A stretch of 64,000 bases of DNA from Deltaproteobacteria bacterium (GTDB lineage: Bacteria > Desulfobacterota > Binatia > UBA9968 > JAJDTQ01). Shown one piece after another: positions 17,611 through 27,708 of the stretch. A model generated the notes under the pieces. That model saw only the letters and a list, made by a program, of their open reading frames with translations, was not told the DNA's origin and made no database searches. Location: assembly GCA_028818775.1 (NCBI GenBank), contig JAPPNE010000084.1:1-64000 (forward strand), in the 5' to 3' direction. The position numbers and the translations under genes are program-made. Every line of letters begins with the position of its first letter. The first letter of the stretch is position 1.

Positions 17611-20600
17611 ATGGGACCGAAGGAACACCGAAGCCGCACGTGGGGCTTTCGTTGGGTCCGAGTGTTTTCGCTGGCGTTGGCGGGCACTCTTTCGGTGGCG
17701 GCTCCGGTCCTATCGATGACGGGGCCGGTCGGTCAGGGTGCGGTGGAAAGACCGGGGTTGATTCAAAACACGGCGACTGCGCCGATCATGGTGCCGTTTT
17801 TCACCCAATCCACTTCCACGGGTAGCGTCAGCTACCTTCGTATCATCAATCACTCCGACGAGTCGGGTATGGTCAGCATCGTAGCGTATGACGACGCGGG
17901 GTCGAGCTACGGTCCTGCGACGCTGGAACTGGACGCGGGCGAGGCGGTTCATTTCAATGCCGCGGACCTGGAGGCGGGGAATGCGGCCAAGGGCCTGGGG
18001 GACAAGGGCAAGGGTTTCAGGGAGGGGATCGGCACAGGTACGGGAGCATGGTGGCTGGAGTTGACCAGCGCTCTGGATATCGAGGTGTTCTCCTACAGCC
18101 GGACGGAGGACGGAGTGGTGAGCGGGATGCAGGCTGTGGTGCCGCGGACGGGGTCGGGGCATCGGATCGGACTGTTCAATCCCGCGAGCACAGTAGGGCA
18201 GATCAGCCGGTTGCGGCTGGTCAACCGTGGGGCTGAGGCGGTGGTGGTGACCATCGAGGGGATGGACGACGCCGGGCGGTCACCGGGTGGAGCGGTGCGC
18301 CTGACGTTGCCGACGCGTGGGGCACGGATGGTGACGGCGGAGGAGTTGGAAAGCGGGGACGGTGAGGGGTTGACCGGAGCGCTGGGAGACGGGAGCGGGA
18401 AGTGGCGGCTGGTGGTGACGGCGGACGGACCGATCGAGGTGATGAACCTCTTGGCGAGCACGGCGAGCGGAGAGATGACGAATCTGTCTGCGGAGCCGGT
18501 GGCACCCGTGGACGGTGACGACGGAGCGACGACGATCCACGAGGTGGGGCTGTTTCCTGCGGCGTCGGAGGAGGGGTTGGGGGGAGTGTTGCGGATCGTG
18601 AACCGGACGCGGCAGGCCGGACGTGTGAGCATCGAGGCCATCGATGACGCGGGAGTGAAGTTCGGTCCGGTGACCGTGTACCTGAGCGCGTTGAAAGGAC
18701 TGGTGCTGACGTCGAGGGATCTTGAGGAGGGCAATACAGGCAAGGGTCTCCATACCGGCACGGGAGCGGGGAGTGGGGACTGGCGGCTGCGGCTGAGCAC
18801 AAGTCTTGAGATTGCGGTGCAGTCGTATGTGTACCCATTGGGGATTCAGAACGCACTGCTGTCAACGATGCACACGCTCGTCCCGCGCGGCGCGAAGGGT
18901 CATCGTGTGACGCTGTTCGACCCGGAGGAAGTGCCTGGATCGAGCGGGAGTCTGCGGTTGATCAACCCGTCTGCGACCGAAGCGGCCGTGACGATCCGGG
19001 GAGTGGACGGAACGGGGACGACGCCGGGAGGAGAGGTACGGTTGACGCTTGCGTCGGGGGAGTCACGTGGGGTGACGGTGGCGGAGTTGGAGGAAGGGAC
19101 AGGGACGGGTCTGGTGGGAGCGTTGGGGGACGGGACCGGTCGGTGGCATCTGTCGATCGAGTCGAACCAGCGGATCGGGGTGATGAGTTTGTTGTCGGGA
19201 CCGGGGGGACGGCTGGCCAACTTGTCCCTGCAACCGGCGGGCGCCCTCAGCGAGTTTCTGGAGGCCCCGGCGGGTTCGGGGGACACGGCGACGGCGGCGG
19301 AAGTGTTCAGCGCGCACATCTCCGATCGGGTGGTGCACTCGCGCTGTGTCTACTGCCATGTGAAGGGGGGCCGATCCGGCCATACGCGGTTGGTGTTCCA
19401 GCAGACGACGAACCCGGACCACGAGGCGTTGAATCTGCTGACCTTTGCGAACTTCCTGTCGACGGTGGAGGGCGGAGCGTCGCGCATCCTGAACAAGATC
19501 CAGGGGGTATCGCACGGCGGCGGAGAGCAGGTACCGGCAGACAGTGACGACTTCGCGCAGATGGAGCGCTTCCTGGGGCGCCTGGACGCGGACGTCGTGC
19601 CCGCGGCGATCACAGTGGAGACGCTGTTCGATCCGGTGCGGATGGCGCCGTTGCGGAAGACGCTGCGGCGGGCGGCGCTGATCTTTGCGGGGCGAGTGCC
19701 GACCGAAGAGGAGTACGCCGCGATCTACCGCGGGGCCGGGGCGTTTCGCGCCACCATCCGCTCACTGATGACGGGACCGGAGTTTCATGAGTTCCTGATT
19801 CGAGGAGCGAACGACCGTCTGCTGACAGATCGCGACGATGGCAATGTCATCCAAGGGTACAATTTTGTGGACTATACCAGAGAATTGTATCGGCGGAAGA
19901 AGGCCGGCCGGGTGCGCGGGGACTCACGAATCTACAACGATTGGCGCGATAATGTGCAGCATGGTGCACGCCGCGCACCGTTGGAGCTGATCGCGCATGT
20001 GGTTGAGAACGACTTGCCTTATACGGAGATCCTGACGGCCGATTACATCATGGCTAACCCGTTCACGGCCAAGGCCTACGGGGCAACGACGAGTTTCGAT
20101 GATCCCGACGATCCTCGCGAGTTCAGACCCTCGGAGATCGTTTCGTACTATCGGGAAGGTGATGAATTCAAACGTGAATACGATTCCGATCTCCGTGCTA
20201 CCCGCATAATCGACCCAGGACCTCTGCGAACGGACTATCCGCATGCGGGCATTCTGAACACGACGGTGTTCCTCAGGCGTTACCCCACCACCGCCACCAA
20301 CCGCAACCGAGCGCGGGCGCGCTGGACCTACTATCACTTCCTCGGCGTCGACATCGAGATGTCTGCATCGCGGACCACGGACCCGATTGCTCTCGCGGAT
20401 ACCAACAACCCGACCATGCACAATCCGGCCTGCACCGTCTGTCACGGCGCTCTGGACCCGATCGCGGGAGCGTTCCAGGACTACGGTGACGAGGGGTATT
20501 ACAAGGACCAGTGGGGCGGCGCGGATTCGCTGCACCGAGCGTACAAGCGGGATCGGGGAACCCGACAGAATGTGGAAGCCGAGTCCTGGCAGGATCGGGA

Positions 20601-22509
20601 GACACTGACGTGGCCCCTGTTCCTGGCGGCAGGCACCCAGACGGTGAAGGTGTCCTACGCGAACGATTTCAGTGGGGGCGGGAGAGTATATCTGGATCGG
20701 TTCGTACTGCTCGATGCCCAGGGCCGGCAGGTGAGCAGCGTGGAGTTCGAGGATCTGGAACCACCGGTCAGGGACGATGGTAGCCGTTGCGGACGCTTGT
20801 CGAATAATCCTGCAACAGGACGCGAAGATCATTTCATTCTGTGGAGCAGTAACCGTCAGTGTGCGTGGGGTATCGATGTCCAGGTTCCCGCACTGGATAG
20901 TTACACCGCCGCAGTGGTTGCGTGGTCGAACGGGCATGATGACAGGTACGAACCTGACGGCCGTGCCCAGCTCGCGGTCATCGCCAATCCGTATGAAGAA
21001 GGGGACACTTGGTATCGCGACATGCGGTTTCCGGGATTCAATGCCGAACAGGCGCCCGAGGGCCAGGACAGTCTGCAATGGCTGGCGCGGCAGATCGTCA
21101 ACGACCGGCGTTTCGCCGAGGCGACGGTCAAATTCTGGTGGCCGGCGATCATGGGGAACGAGGTGGTGGAGCCGCCGGCGGAAGAGGGGGATGCGGACTT
21201 CGAGGGGCGGTTGCTCGCCGCCAATGCCCAGAGCGAAGAGGTGAGACGGCTGGCACATGGGTTCCGGCAGGGATTTCACGGTGGGTCGGCGTACAACGTC
21301 AAGGATCTTCTGGTGGAGATGGTGCTCTCGAAATGGTTCCGGGCGGATACGCTGGAGGATTCGGATCCGGTGCGCCGGGTTGCGCTCCGGTATGCCGGCG
21401 CCCGCCGGCTGCTGACACCGGAAGAGCTGGCACGGAAGACGGTTGCTCTGACGGGCTATCAATGGGGGCGCCGCATCAAGCCCAGGTGCCGAGGAAATTG
21501 CGATGCTTTTCCCAACAAACTGACGGACGAGTTTCAGATGCTGTACGGCGGCATCGACTCGGACGGGATTCCGAAGAGGGCACGGGACATCACGTCGGTC
21601 ATGGCCGGTGTCGCCAAGCGGCACGCGGTGCGCACGAGTTGCCCTGTCGTCATGCGGGAGCTGTTTCTCCTCCCCAACGAGGACCGGCGCGTCTTCGGCG
21701 GGCTTGATCGGTCGGTGACGCCCACGGTAAACTTTAGTGCGTCGTTCGATATAGAGGCCGCGTCCCAGGCAGAGCGGGAGGTCCTTTCACTGGAGGGATC
21801 GCTGTCGGAAGGTTCCAGTACGGTGCGGTTGACCTTTCTCAACGAATGGCGGGGGGCCACGGATCGCAATGTCCGTCTCGATCGCCTCGACCTGCGCGAC
21901 GCGACAGGCCGCGTGGTGGCCAGCCGCGAGCTTGAGTCTGTCGAGCCGCAGGATGGTTGCCAGAGGGCCGGCGACCACCTCCGGTTCTACTGCAACAGTT
22001 CGCTGGACGTCGCGATCGAGGTCCCGGTCGCAGGACGTTACACGATAGAGGTAGTCGCATGGGCGGACCGGGTCGGTGATGAGCTTGCGCGACTGGAGGT
22101 TGCGGTTCTGGATGCGGCGCTTTCGGGCGGCGGCGCCGTGGCGATCAGGGATAAGCTGGTCGAGCTGCACGAGAAGCTTCTCGGTGTCGAGGTAACGCCC
22201 TATTCCCCGGACGTAGACGCCGCATTCAGCCTGTTCGTCGATGTCATGGAACGCGGACAAGGTTCGGAAAAATCTGCCTTTCGTTGGTCGTATTGCGCCT
22301 ACTACGAAGACATGTACTTCTTCAACGGAATCCTCGACGGCACCATTGTAGAAAAGCAACATGACTGGGGGATTGAATATGCATGGGACCATGACCGTGT
22401 GTATACCTCCATGTCCGGCATCGACTTCTCGGACATTCACTATGCCGCCCGCACCTGGGTTGTAGTCCTGGCGTATCTGCTGACGGACTACCGCTATCTG
22501 ATGTTGTAG
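17611..22509 (+). CDS. Giant secreted DUF1592/DUF1588-like multihaem protein, paralogue 2
   Basis: This is the second tandem paralogue, 1632 residues. It has the same order as its neighbours: signal peptide, four N-terminal beta repeats, haem module, DUF1592/1588-like core, two CBM60-like segments and a C-terminal ARTWVVVLAYLLTDYRYLML ending. It differs by carrying only one CxxCH haem module before the core (CVYCH, 579-583) instead of two, which accounts for most of its shorter length. The core haem motif is CTVCHGALDP at 941-945. The fourth-repeat and haem-module sequences diverge more from copies 1 and 3 than those two do from each other. The start codon lies five bases after the DUF1501 stop, with TAGGGACG upstream. 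Confidence 0.87.
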   Translation: MGPKEHRSRTWGFRWVRVFSLALAGTLSVAAPVLSMTGPVGQGAVERPGLIQNTATAPIMVPFFTQSTSTGSVSYLRIINHSDESGMVSIVAYDDAGSSYGPATLELDAGEAVHFNAADLEAGNAAKGLGDKGKGFREGIGTGTGAWWLELTSALDIEVFSYSRTEDGVVSGMQAVVPRTGSGHRIGLFNPASTVGQISRLRLVNRGAEAVVVTIEGMDDAGRSPGGAVRLTLPTRGARMVTAEELESGDGEGLTGALGDGSGKWRLVVTADGPIEVMNLLASTASGEMTNLSAEPVAPVDGDDGATTIHEVGLFPAASEEGLGGVLRIVNRTRQAGRVSIEAIDDAGVKFGPVTVYLSALKGLVLTSRDLEEGNTGKGLHTGTGAGSGDWRLRLSTSLEIAVQSYVYPLGIQNALLSTMHTLVPRGAKGHRVTLFDPEEVPGSSGSLRLINPSATEAAVTIRGVDGTGTTPGGEVRLTLASGESRGVTVAELEEGTGTGLVGALGDGTGRWHLSIESNQRIGVMSLLSGPGGRLANLSLQPAGALSEFLEAPAGSGDTATAAEVFSAHISDRVVHSRCVYCHVKGGRSGHTRLVFQQTTNPDHEALNLLTFANFLSTVEGGASRILNKIQGVSHGGGEQVPADSDDFAQMERFLGRLDADVVPAAITVETLFDPVRMAPLRKTLRRAALIFAGRVPTEEEYAAIYRGAGAFRATIRSLMTGPEFHEFLIRGANDRLLTDRDDGNVIQGYNFVDYTRELYRRKKAGRVRGDSRIYNDWRDNVQHGARRAPLELIAHVVENDLPYTEILTADYIMANPFTAKAYGATTSFDDPDDPREFRPSEIVSYYREGDEFKREYDSDLRATRIIDPGPLRTDYPHAGILNTTVFLRRYPTTATNRNRARARWTYYHFLGVDIEMSASRTTDPIALADTNNPTMHNPACTVCHGALDPIAGAFQDYGDEGYYKDQWGGADSLHRAYKRDRGTRQNVEAESWQDRETLTWPLFLAAGTQTVKVSYANDFSGGGRVYLDRFVLLDAQGRQVSSVEFEDLEPPVRDDGSRCGRLSNNPATGREDHFILWSSNRQCAWGIDVQVPALDSYTAAVVAWSNGHDDRYEPDGRAQLAVIANPYEEGDTWYRDMRFPGFNAEQAPEGQDSLQWLARQIVNDRRFAEATVKFWWPAIMGNEVVEPPAEEGDADFEGRLLAANAQSEEVRRLAHGFRQGFHGGSAYNVKDLLVEMVLSKWFRADTLEDSDPVRRVALRYAGARRLLTPEELARKTVALTGYQWGRRIKPRCRGNCDAFPNKLTDEFQMLYGGIDSDGIPKRARDITSVMAGVAKRHAVRTSCPVVMRELFLLPNEDRRVFGGLDRSVTPTVNFSASFDIEAASQAEREVLSLEGSLSEGSSTVRLTFLNEWRGATDRNVRLDRLDLRDATGRVVASRELESVEPQDGCQRAGDHLRFYCNSSLDVAIEVPVAGRYTIEVVAWADRVGDELARLEVAVLDAALSGGGAVAIRDKLVELHEKLLGVEVTPYSPDVDAAFSLFVDVMERGQGSEKSAFRWSYCAYYEDMYFFNGILDGTIVEKQHDWGIEYAWDHDRVYTSMSGIDFSDIHYAARTWVVVLAYLLTDYRYLML

Positions 22510-22511
22510 GC

Positions 22512-25500
22512 ATGGTCGGGACGAAAGAACACCGAAGCCGCACGTGGGGCTTTCGCAGGGCCTGGGTGTTTTCACTGGCGTTGGCGGGCGCTCTTTCGAT
22601 GGCGCCGCCGGCTGTTTCGATGACGGGGCCGGTCAACCAGGGTGCAGCGGCCGGACCGAGATTGATTGCAGCCACGGCGTCGGCACCGATCACGGTCCCG
22701 TTCTTCACCCAATCCACATCTACGGGTAGCGTCAGCTACCTGCGCATCATCAACCACTCCGACGAGTCGGGCACGGTGAGCATCCTGGCATATGACGATG
22801 CGGGGACGACGTACGGTCCTGCGACGCTGGAACTGGACGCGGGCGAGGCGGTTCATTTCAATGCCGAGGACCTAGAGACGGGGAACGCGGACAAGGGACT
22901 GGGGGACAAGGAGCAAGGTTTCAGGGAGGGCATTGGCACGGGTGCGGGGGCGTGGCGGCTGGAGCTGACGAGCGCGTTGGATATCGAAGTGTTCTCGTAC
23001 AGCCGGACGGAGGACGGGGTGGTGAGCGGCATGCAAGAGGTGGTGCCGCGGACGGGTTCTGGGCATTGGATCGGGCTCTTCAATCCAGCGAGCACGATAG
23101 GGCGGGAGAGCCGCTTGCGTCTGGTCAACCGTGGGGCAGCGCCTGCGGCGGTGACCATCGAGGGAGTGGATGACGCGGGCGAGTCAGGGTCCGGAGCGGT
23201 GCGTCTGACCTTGCCGGCATGGGGTGCACGGCAGGTGACGGCGGAGGAGTTGGAAAGCGGGGACGGCGAGGGGTTGACGGGAGCGCTGGGTGACGGGACG
23301 GGGAGGTGGCGACTGTTGGTGACGGCGGGCGGTGCGATCGAGGTGATGAACCTCTTGGCGAGCACGGCGAGCGGAGAGATGACGAATCTGTCTCCGGGGC
23401 CGGTGGCACCGGTGGACGGGGACGATGGGGCGACGACGATCCACGAGGTGGGGCTGTTTCCCGCAGGGTCGGAGGAGGGGTTGGAGGGAGTGCTGCGGAT
23501 CGTGAACCGGACAAGGCAGGCGGGACGTGTGAGCATCGAGGCCATCGACGACACAGGGGCTAAGTTCGGTCCGGTGACGGTGTACCTGAGCGCTTTGAAA
23601 GGACTGGTGCTGACGTCCGAAGACCTGGAGGAGGGGAATTCGAGCAAGGGCGTGTTCAGGGGCACGGGAGCAGGGACGGGAGACTGGCGGCTGCGGCTGA
23701 GCACGAGTCTGGAGATCGAGGTTCAGTCGTATGTTCACCCGCTGGGTGTTCAGGACGGGTTGCTGTCGGCGATGCACACCCTGGTGCCGCGCGGGGCAAA
23801 GGGTCACCGGGTGACGCTGTTTGATCCGGGGGAGGTTGCGGGATCGAGCGGGAGTCTACGGTTGATCAACCCGTCCGAGACGGAAGCGGCGGTGACAATC
23901 CGGGGAGTGGACGGGACGGGAGCGACATCGGGAGGAGAGGTGCGGTTTACGCTTGGGGTGGGCGAGTCGCGTGAGTTGACGGTGTCGGAGTTGGAGGAAG
24001 GGACGGGGACGGGCCTTGTGGGAGCGTTGGGGGACGGGACGGGTCGGTGGCACCTGTCGATAGAGTCGAACCGGCGGATCGGGGTGATGAGCTTGTTGTC
24101 GGGACCGGGGGGGCGGCTAGCCAATCTATCCGCCCAACCCAGGGGAACCATAGGCGAGTTTTTGGATGCACCTGCTGGGTCGGGGGACACGGCGACGGCG
24201 GCGGAGGTGTTCAGCGCGCACATCTCACCGAGTGTGGTGCAGTCACGTTGCATTAACTGTCACGTGCAAGGCGGCGTTTCAGGCCACACGCGGCTGGTGT
24301 TCCAGCGGGCGACGAACCCGGACCACGAGGCGCTGAACCTTCAGACCTTCGCCAACTTCCTGTCCACGGTGGTGGGTGGAGCGTCCCGTATCCTGCACAA
24401 GATCCAGGGAGTGTCGCACGGGGGTGGGGAGCAGGTGCCTGCAGACAGTGATGACTTTGCGCAGATGGAGCGTTTCCTGGCGGCATTGGAGGGGCCACCG
24501 GAGTTGTTCAGCCGCCACATCTCGGAGCGGGTGGTGCAGTCGCGCTGCATCTACTGCCATGTCATGGGTGGAAGGTCGGGTCATACACGGCTGGTGTTCC
24601 AGCCGGAGACGAACCCGGACCACGAGGCGTTGAACCTGGCGACCTTCGAGAACTTCCTGGCGGAGGTGGAGGGTGGAGCATCGCGCATATTGAACAAGAT
24701 CCAGGGAGTATCGCACGGGGGCGGGGAGCAGGTACCGGCCGACAGCGACGACTTTGCGCAGATGGAGCGTTTTCTGGGCCGGCTGGACTCAGGGGTGGTG
24801 CCCGCTGCGATCACGGTGGACACGCTGTTCGACCCGGTGCGGATGGCGCCGTTGCGGAAGACGCTGAGGCGAGCGGCGCTGATTTTCGCGGGGCGGGTGC
24901 CCACTGAAGAGGAGTACGCCTCGATCTACGGCGGCGCCAGGGCGTTTCGGAAAGCGATTCGCTCACTGATGACAGGGCCGGAGTTCCATGAGTTCCTGAT
25001 ACGGGGGGCCAATGACCGGCTGCTCACGAATCGAAGAGGTGGCATCATCGACGGTGGCAGCGGTTTTGTCGACTATGCCAATGAAGAGTATGCGAGAAAA
25101 AAGATCGCACACGAGAGCGGCGATTGGGACCCATTCAATCAATGGTTGAACAAAGTACAATACGGTGTCCGCCGGGCACCGTTGGAGTTGATTGCCCATG
25201 TGGTCGAGAATGATCGGCCGTATACCGAGATTATGACCGCCGACTACATCATGGCTAATCCTTTTGCAGCCAAGGCCTACGGCGCAACGACGAGCTTCGA
25301 TGATTCCGCGGATCCACGCGAATTCAAACCTTCTAAGATTACCAAACACTACCGCGAAGGCGACGGTTATGATGCAGAATACGATCCTGTAGTTGGAGCG
25401 ACACGCGTCTTCGATCCCGGACCTTTGAAGACAGACTTTCCACATGCCGGGGTTCTCAACACGAACTCGTTCCTGTTCCGCTATCCCTCGACGGCCACCA

Positions 25501-27695
25501 ACCGCAACCGGGCACGAGCGCGTTGGACCTACTATCACTTCCTCGGAGTGGACGTTGAGAAATCCGCGTCGCGGACCACGGATCCGGTCGCTTTGGCCGA
25601 TACTAACAACCCGACGATGTACAACCCCGCCTGTACTGTTTGCCACAGTGTTCTGGATCCCGTGGCGGGGGCCTTTCAGGACTATGGCGACGACGGAGAC
25701 TACAAAGACCAGTGGGGCGGCATGGATTCGCTGCACGAACTCTACAAGAGAGACTACGGAAAATCGCAGAACGTCTTAGCGGAATCCTGGCAGGATCGGG
25801 AAACCCTCACTTGGCCGCTGTTACTGACGGCCGGCATCCAACCGGTGAGGGTGACCTTCACTAACCATTTCTGGGATGAAGCTGCCCGTGAGGGCGGGGA
25901 ACTGTATCTCGATCGCTTGGTGGTGCTCGACTCTCAGGGCCGACAGGTCGCCAGTGTGGAGTTCGAGGATTTGGGACCGTCCTTGGGGCAGTGTGGAGGT
26001 AGGCGGCAAAATCCCGCCACCGGACGCGAGGATCACATCGTGTTGTGGAGTGGCGCCTGGTGCCTATTCCGCATCGATGTCGAAGTCCCGGCGCTCGATA
26101 CTTATACCGCCGAGGTCGTTGTTTGGTCTGACGGGCATGATGCGCGCTATGAACATGGCGGTTATGCAAGGTTGGCGGTCATTGCCAATCCCTATGAAGA
26201 GGGCGACACATGGTACCGCGACATGCGGGTCCCCGGCTTTAGTCACGAACAGGCGCCCGGGGCAGAAGACAGTCTGCAATGGCTGGTGCAGCAGATCGTC
26301 GACGACCGTCGTTTCGCCGAGGCAGCGGTCAAGTTCTGGTGGCCGGCGATTATGGGGAGAGAGTTGGCTGAGCCGCCAGCGGAGGAGGGGGACGCGGACT
26401 TCGTGGGGCAACTGCTTGCCGCTAATGCCCAGAGTGCCGAACTGAGACGGCTGGCGCATGGGTTTCGGCAGGGCTTCCATGGCGGGTCGGCGTACAACCT
26501 CAAGGATCTTTTGGTGGAGTTGGTGCTTTCGAAATGGTTCCGGGCGGATGCGCTGGACGATTCGGATCCGGCGCGCCGCGTGGCGCTCCGCGATGCCGGC
26601 GCGCGGCGACTGCTGACGCCGGAAGAGTTAGCTCGGAAAACGCTTGCCCTGACGGGTTATCGATGGGGCCGGCAAATCAGTACCGGTTGCTGGGACAATT
26701 GCGAGGCTTCGCATGACCCCTTGACGGACGACTTTCAGCTACTGTACGGCGGCATCGACTCGGACGGGATCACGAAGCGGGCACGGAACATGACGTCGGT
26801 GATGGCCGGGGTCGCCAAGCGGCATGCGGTGCGAACGAGTTGTCCCGTGGTCCTGCGCGAGGTATTCCTCCTACCTGACGAAGGCCGGAAGCTGTTCGCA
26901 GGTGTCCATGAGAATATGACGCCCCGTCTGGATTCAAGCACTTCCTTCGAGATCGCGTCTGAAGAGGACTTCGAAACGCTTTCGCTCACAGAATCGTTGC
27001 CAGACGGTTCCAGCACGGTAAGACTGAGCTTTATCAATGAAGGTTCGGGCCGACACATACGGCTTGACCGAATGGACGTTCGCGACGCGGGGGGTCAGAT
27101 TGTCGCCAGCTACGAGCTCGAGAATTTGGAGGCGCCCCGTGATTGTAACCATCCAGTCCACGACCACTTCGCCCTACACTGTCGTGGGTGGTTGGATGTT
27201 CCGGTCGAGGTCCCGGCGGCGGGGAACTACACGCTGGAAATCATCGCAAGGGCCGATCGGGGCGGGGACGAGCTTCCACGACTGGAGGTATGGGCGCTGA
27301 ATGCGACGCTCTCAGGCAGTGGCGCTGCTGCGATCCGGGACAAGCTAGTCGAATTGTATGAGAAGCTCCTCGGTGTCGAGGTCACGCCCCATTCCCCGGA
27401 CGTGGACGCCGCTTTCAACCTGTTCGTGGAGGTCATGGAACGGGGACAAGGGTTGGACGAAACTCACTTTCTTTGGTGGGAGTGTGGCTTCGACGACATA
27501 TATTACTTCAGCGGGCTCCGAGACGACATCCTGGTGGAAATTCAACATGGAGGGGGAAGCTACTATGATTACGACCATGCCCGTAAGGACGACTTCATGT
27601 TCGGCTTTGACTTCTCTGACATCCACTATTCTGCTCGCACGTGGGTGGTGGTCCTGACGTATCTCCTGACAGACTACCGCTACCTTCAGTTGTAG
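22512..27695 (+). CDS. Giant secreted DUF1592/DUF1588-like multihaem protein, paralogue 3
   Basis: This is the third tandem paralogue, 1727 residues, beginning two bases after the stop of paralogue 2. It has two pre-core haem modules (CINCH at 580-584 and CIYCH at 679-683) and the core CTVCH at 1041-1045, as in paralogue 1. The N-terminal repeats are nearly identical to paralogue 1 over long stretches, while the segment after residue about 850 is distinct in each copy. Two CBM60-like segments and the same C-terminal motif are present. The stop lies 13 bases from the stop of the convergent gspM gene; no clear terminator hairpin is visible between them. Covalent haem is inferred from CxxCH only. 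Confidence 0.87.
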   Translation: MVGTKEHRSRTWGFRRAWVFSLALAGALSMAPPAVSMTGPVNQGAAAGPRLIAATASAPITVPFFTQSTSTGSVSYLRIINHSDESGTVSILAYDDAGTTYGPATLELDAGEAVHFNAEDLETGNADKGLGDKEQGFREGIGTGAGAWRLELTSALDIEVFSYSRTEDGVVSGMQEVVPRTGSGHWIGLFNPASTIGRESRLRLVNRGAAPAAVTIEGVDDAGESGSGAVRLTLPAWGARQVTAEELESGDGEGLTGALGDGTGRWRLLVTAGGAIEVMNLLASTASGEMTNLSPGPVAPVDGDDGATTIHEVGLFPAGSEEGLEGVLRIVNRTRQAGRVSIEAIDDTGAKFGPVTVYLSALKGLVLTSEDLEEGNSSKGVFRGTGAGTGDWRLRLSTSLEIEVQSYVHPLGVQDGLLSAMHTLVPRGAKGHRVTLFDPGEVAGSSGSLRLINPSETEAAVTIRGVDGTGATSGGEVRFTLGVGESRELTVSELEEGTGTGLVGALGDGTGRWHLSIESNRRIGVMSLLSGPGGRLANLSAQPRGTIGEFLDAPAGSGDTATAAEVFSAHISPSVVQSRCINCHVQGGVSGHTRLVFQRATNPDHEALNLQTFANFLSTVVGGASRILHKIQGVSHGGGEQVPADSDDFAQMERFLAALEGPPELFSRHISERVVQSRCIYCHVMGGRSGHTRLVFQPETNPDHEALNLATFENFLAEVEGGASRILNKIQGVSHGGGEQVPADSDDFAQMERFLGRLDSGVVPAAITVDTLFDPVRMAPLRKTLRRAALIFAGRVPTEEEYASIYGGARAFRKAIRSLMTGPEFHEFLIRGANDRLLTNRRGGIIDGGSGFVDYANEEYARKKIAHESGDWDPFNQWLNKVQYGVRRAPLELIAHVVENDRPYTEIMTADYIMANPFAAKAYGATTSFDDSADPREFKPSKITKHYREGDGYDAEYDPVVGATRVFDPGPLKTDFPHAGVLNTNSFLFRYPSTATNRNRARARWTYYHFLGVDVEKSASRTTDPVALADTNNPTMYNPACTVCHSVLDPVAGAFQDYGDDGDYKDQWGGMDSLHELYKRDYGKSQNVLAESWQDRETLTWPLLLTAGIQPVRVTFTNHFWDEAAREGGELYLDRLVVLDSQGRQVASVEFEDLGPSLGQCGGRRQNPATGREDHIVLWSGAWCLFRIDVEVPALDTYTAEVVVWSDGHDARYEHGGYARLAVIANPYEEGDTWYRDMRVPGFSHEQAPGAEDSLQWLVQQIVDDRRFAEAAVKFWWPAIMGRELAEPPAEEGDADFVGQLLAANAQSAELRRLAHGFRQGFHGGSAYNLKDLLVELVLSKWFRADALDDSDPARRVALRDAGARRLLTPEELARKTLALTGYRWGRQISTGCWDNCEASHDPLTDDFQLLYGGIDSDGITKRARNMTSVMAGVAKRHAVRTSCPVVLREVFLLPDEGRKLFAGVHENMTPRLDSSTSFEIASEEDFETLSLTESLPDGSSTVRLSFINEGSGRHIRLDRMDVRDAGGQIVASYELENLEAPRDCNHPVHDHFALHCRGWLDVPVEVPAAGNYTLEIIARADRGGDELPRLEVWALNATLSGSGAAAIRDKLVELYEKLLGVEVTPHSPDVDAAFNLFVEVMERGQGLDETHFLWWECGFDDIYYFSGLRDDILVEIQHGGGSYYDYDHARKDDFMFGFDFSDIHYSARTWVVVLTYLLTDYRYLQL

Positions 27696-27708
27696 CCCTC
27701 CCCCTTTC

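Larger units (their letters stand above)
11116..27695 (+). repeat. Tandem triplication of a ~5 kb gene
   Basis: Three paralogous genes lie head to tail at 11116-16323, 17611-22509 and 22512-27695. The first about 2.4 kb of each (signal peptide, four internal repeats, haem module) is very similar at base level, for example the run encoding FFTQSTSTGSVSYLRIINHS in all three. The later parts are conserved in motif but more divergent. Haem-module number is 2, 1 and 2. The DUF1501 gene interrupts only the first junction. This pattern fits duplication followed by unequal exchange of the N-terminal repeat region. Confidence 0.9.

Noticed and set aside
11116-27695. CRISPR-like or other short-repeat array
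   Set aside because: The repeats are coding, about 115 residues each, without spacer structure. No CRISPR pattern was seen elsewhere in the window.
27696-27708. Bidirectional terminator between the third giant gene and gspM
   Set aside because: Only 13 bases separate the stops and no hairpin is visible there.
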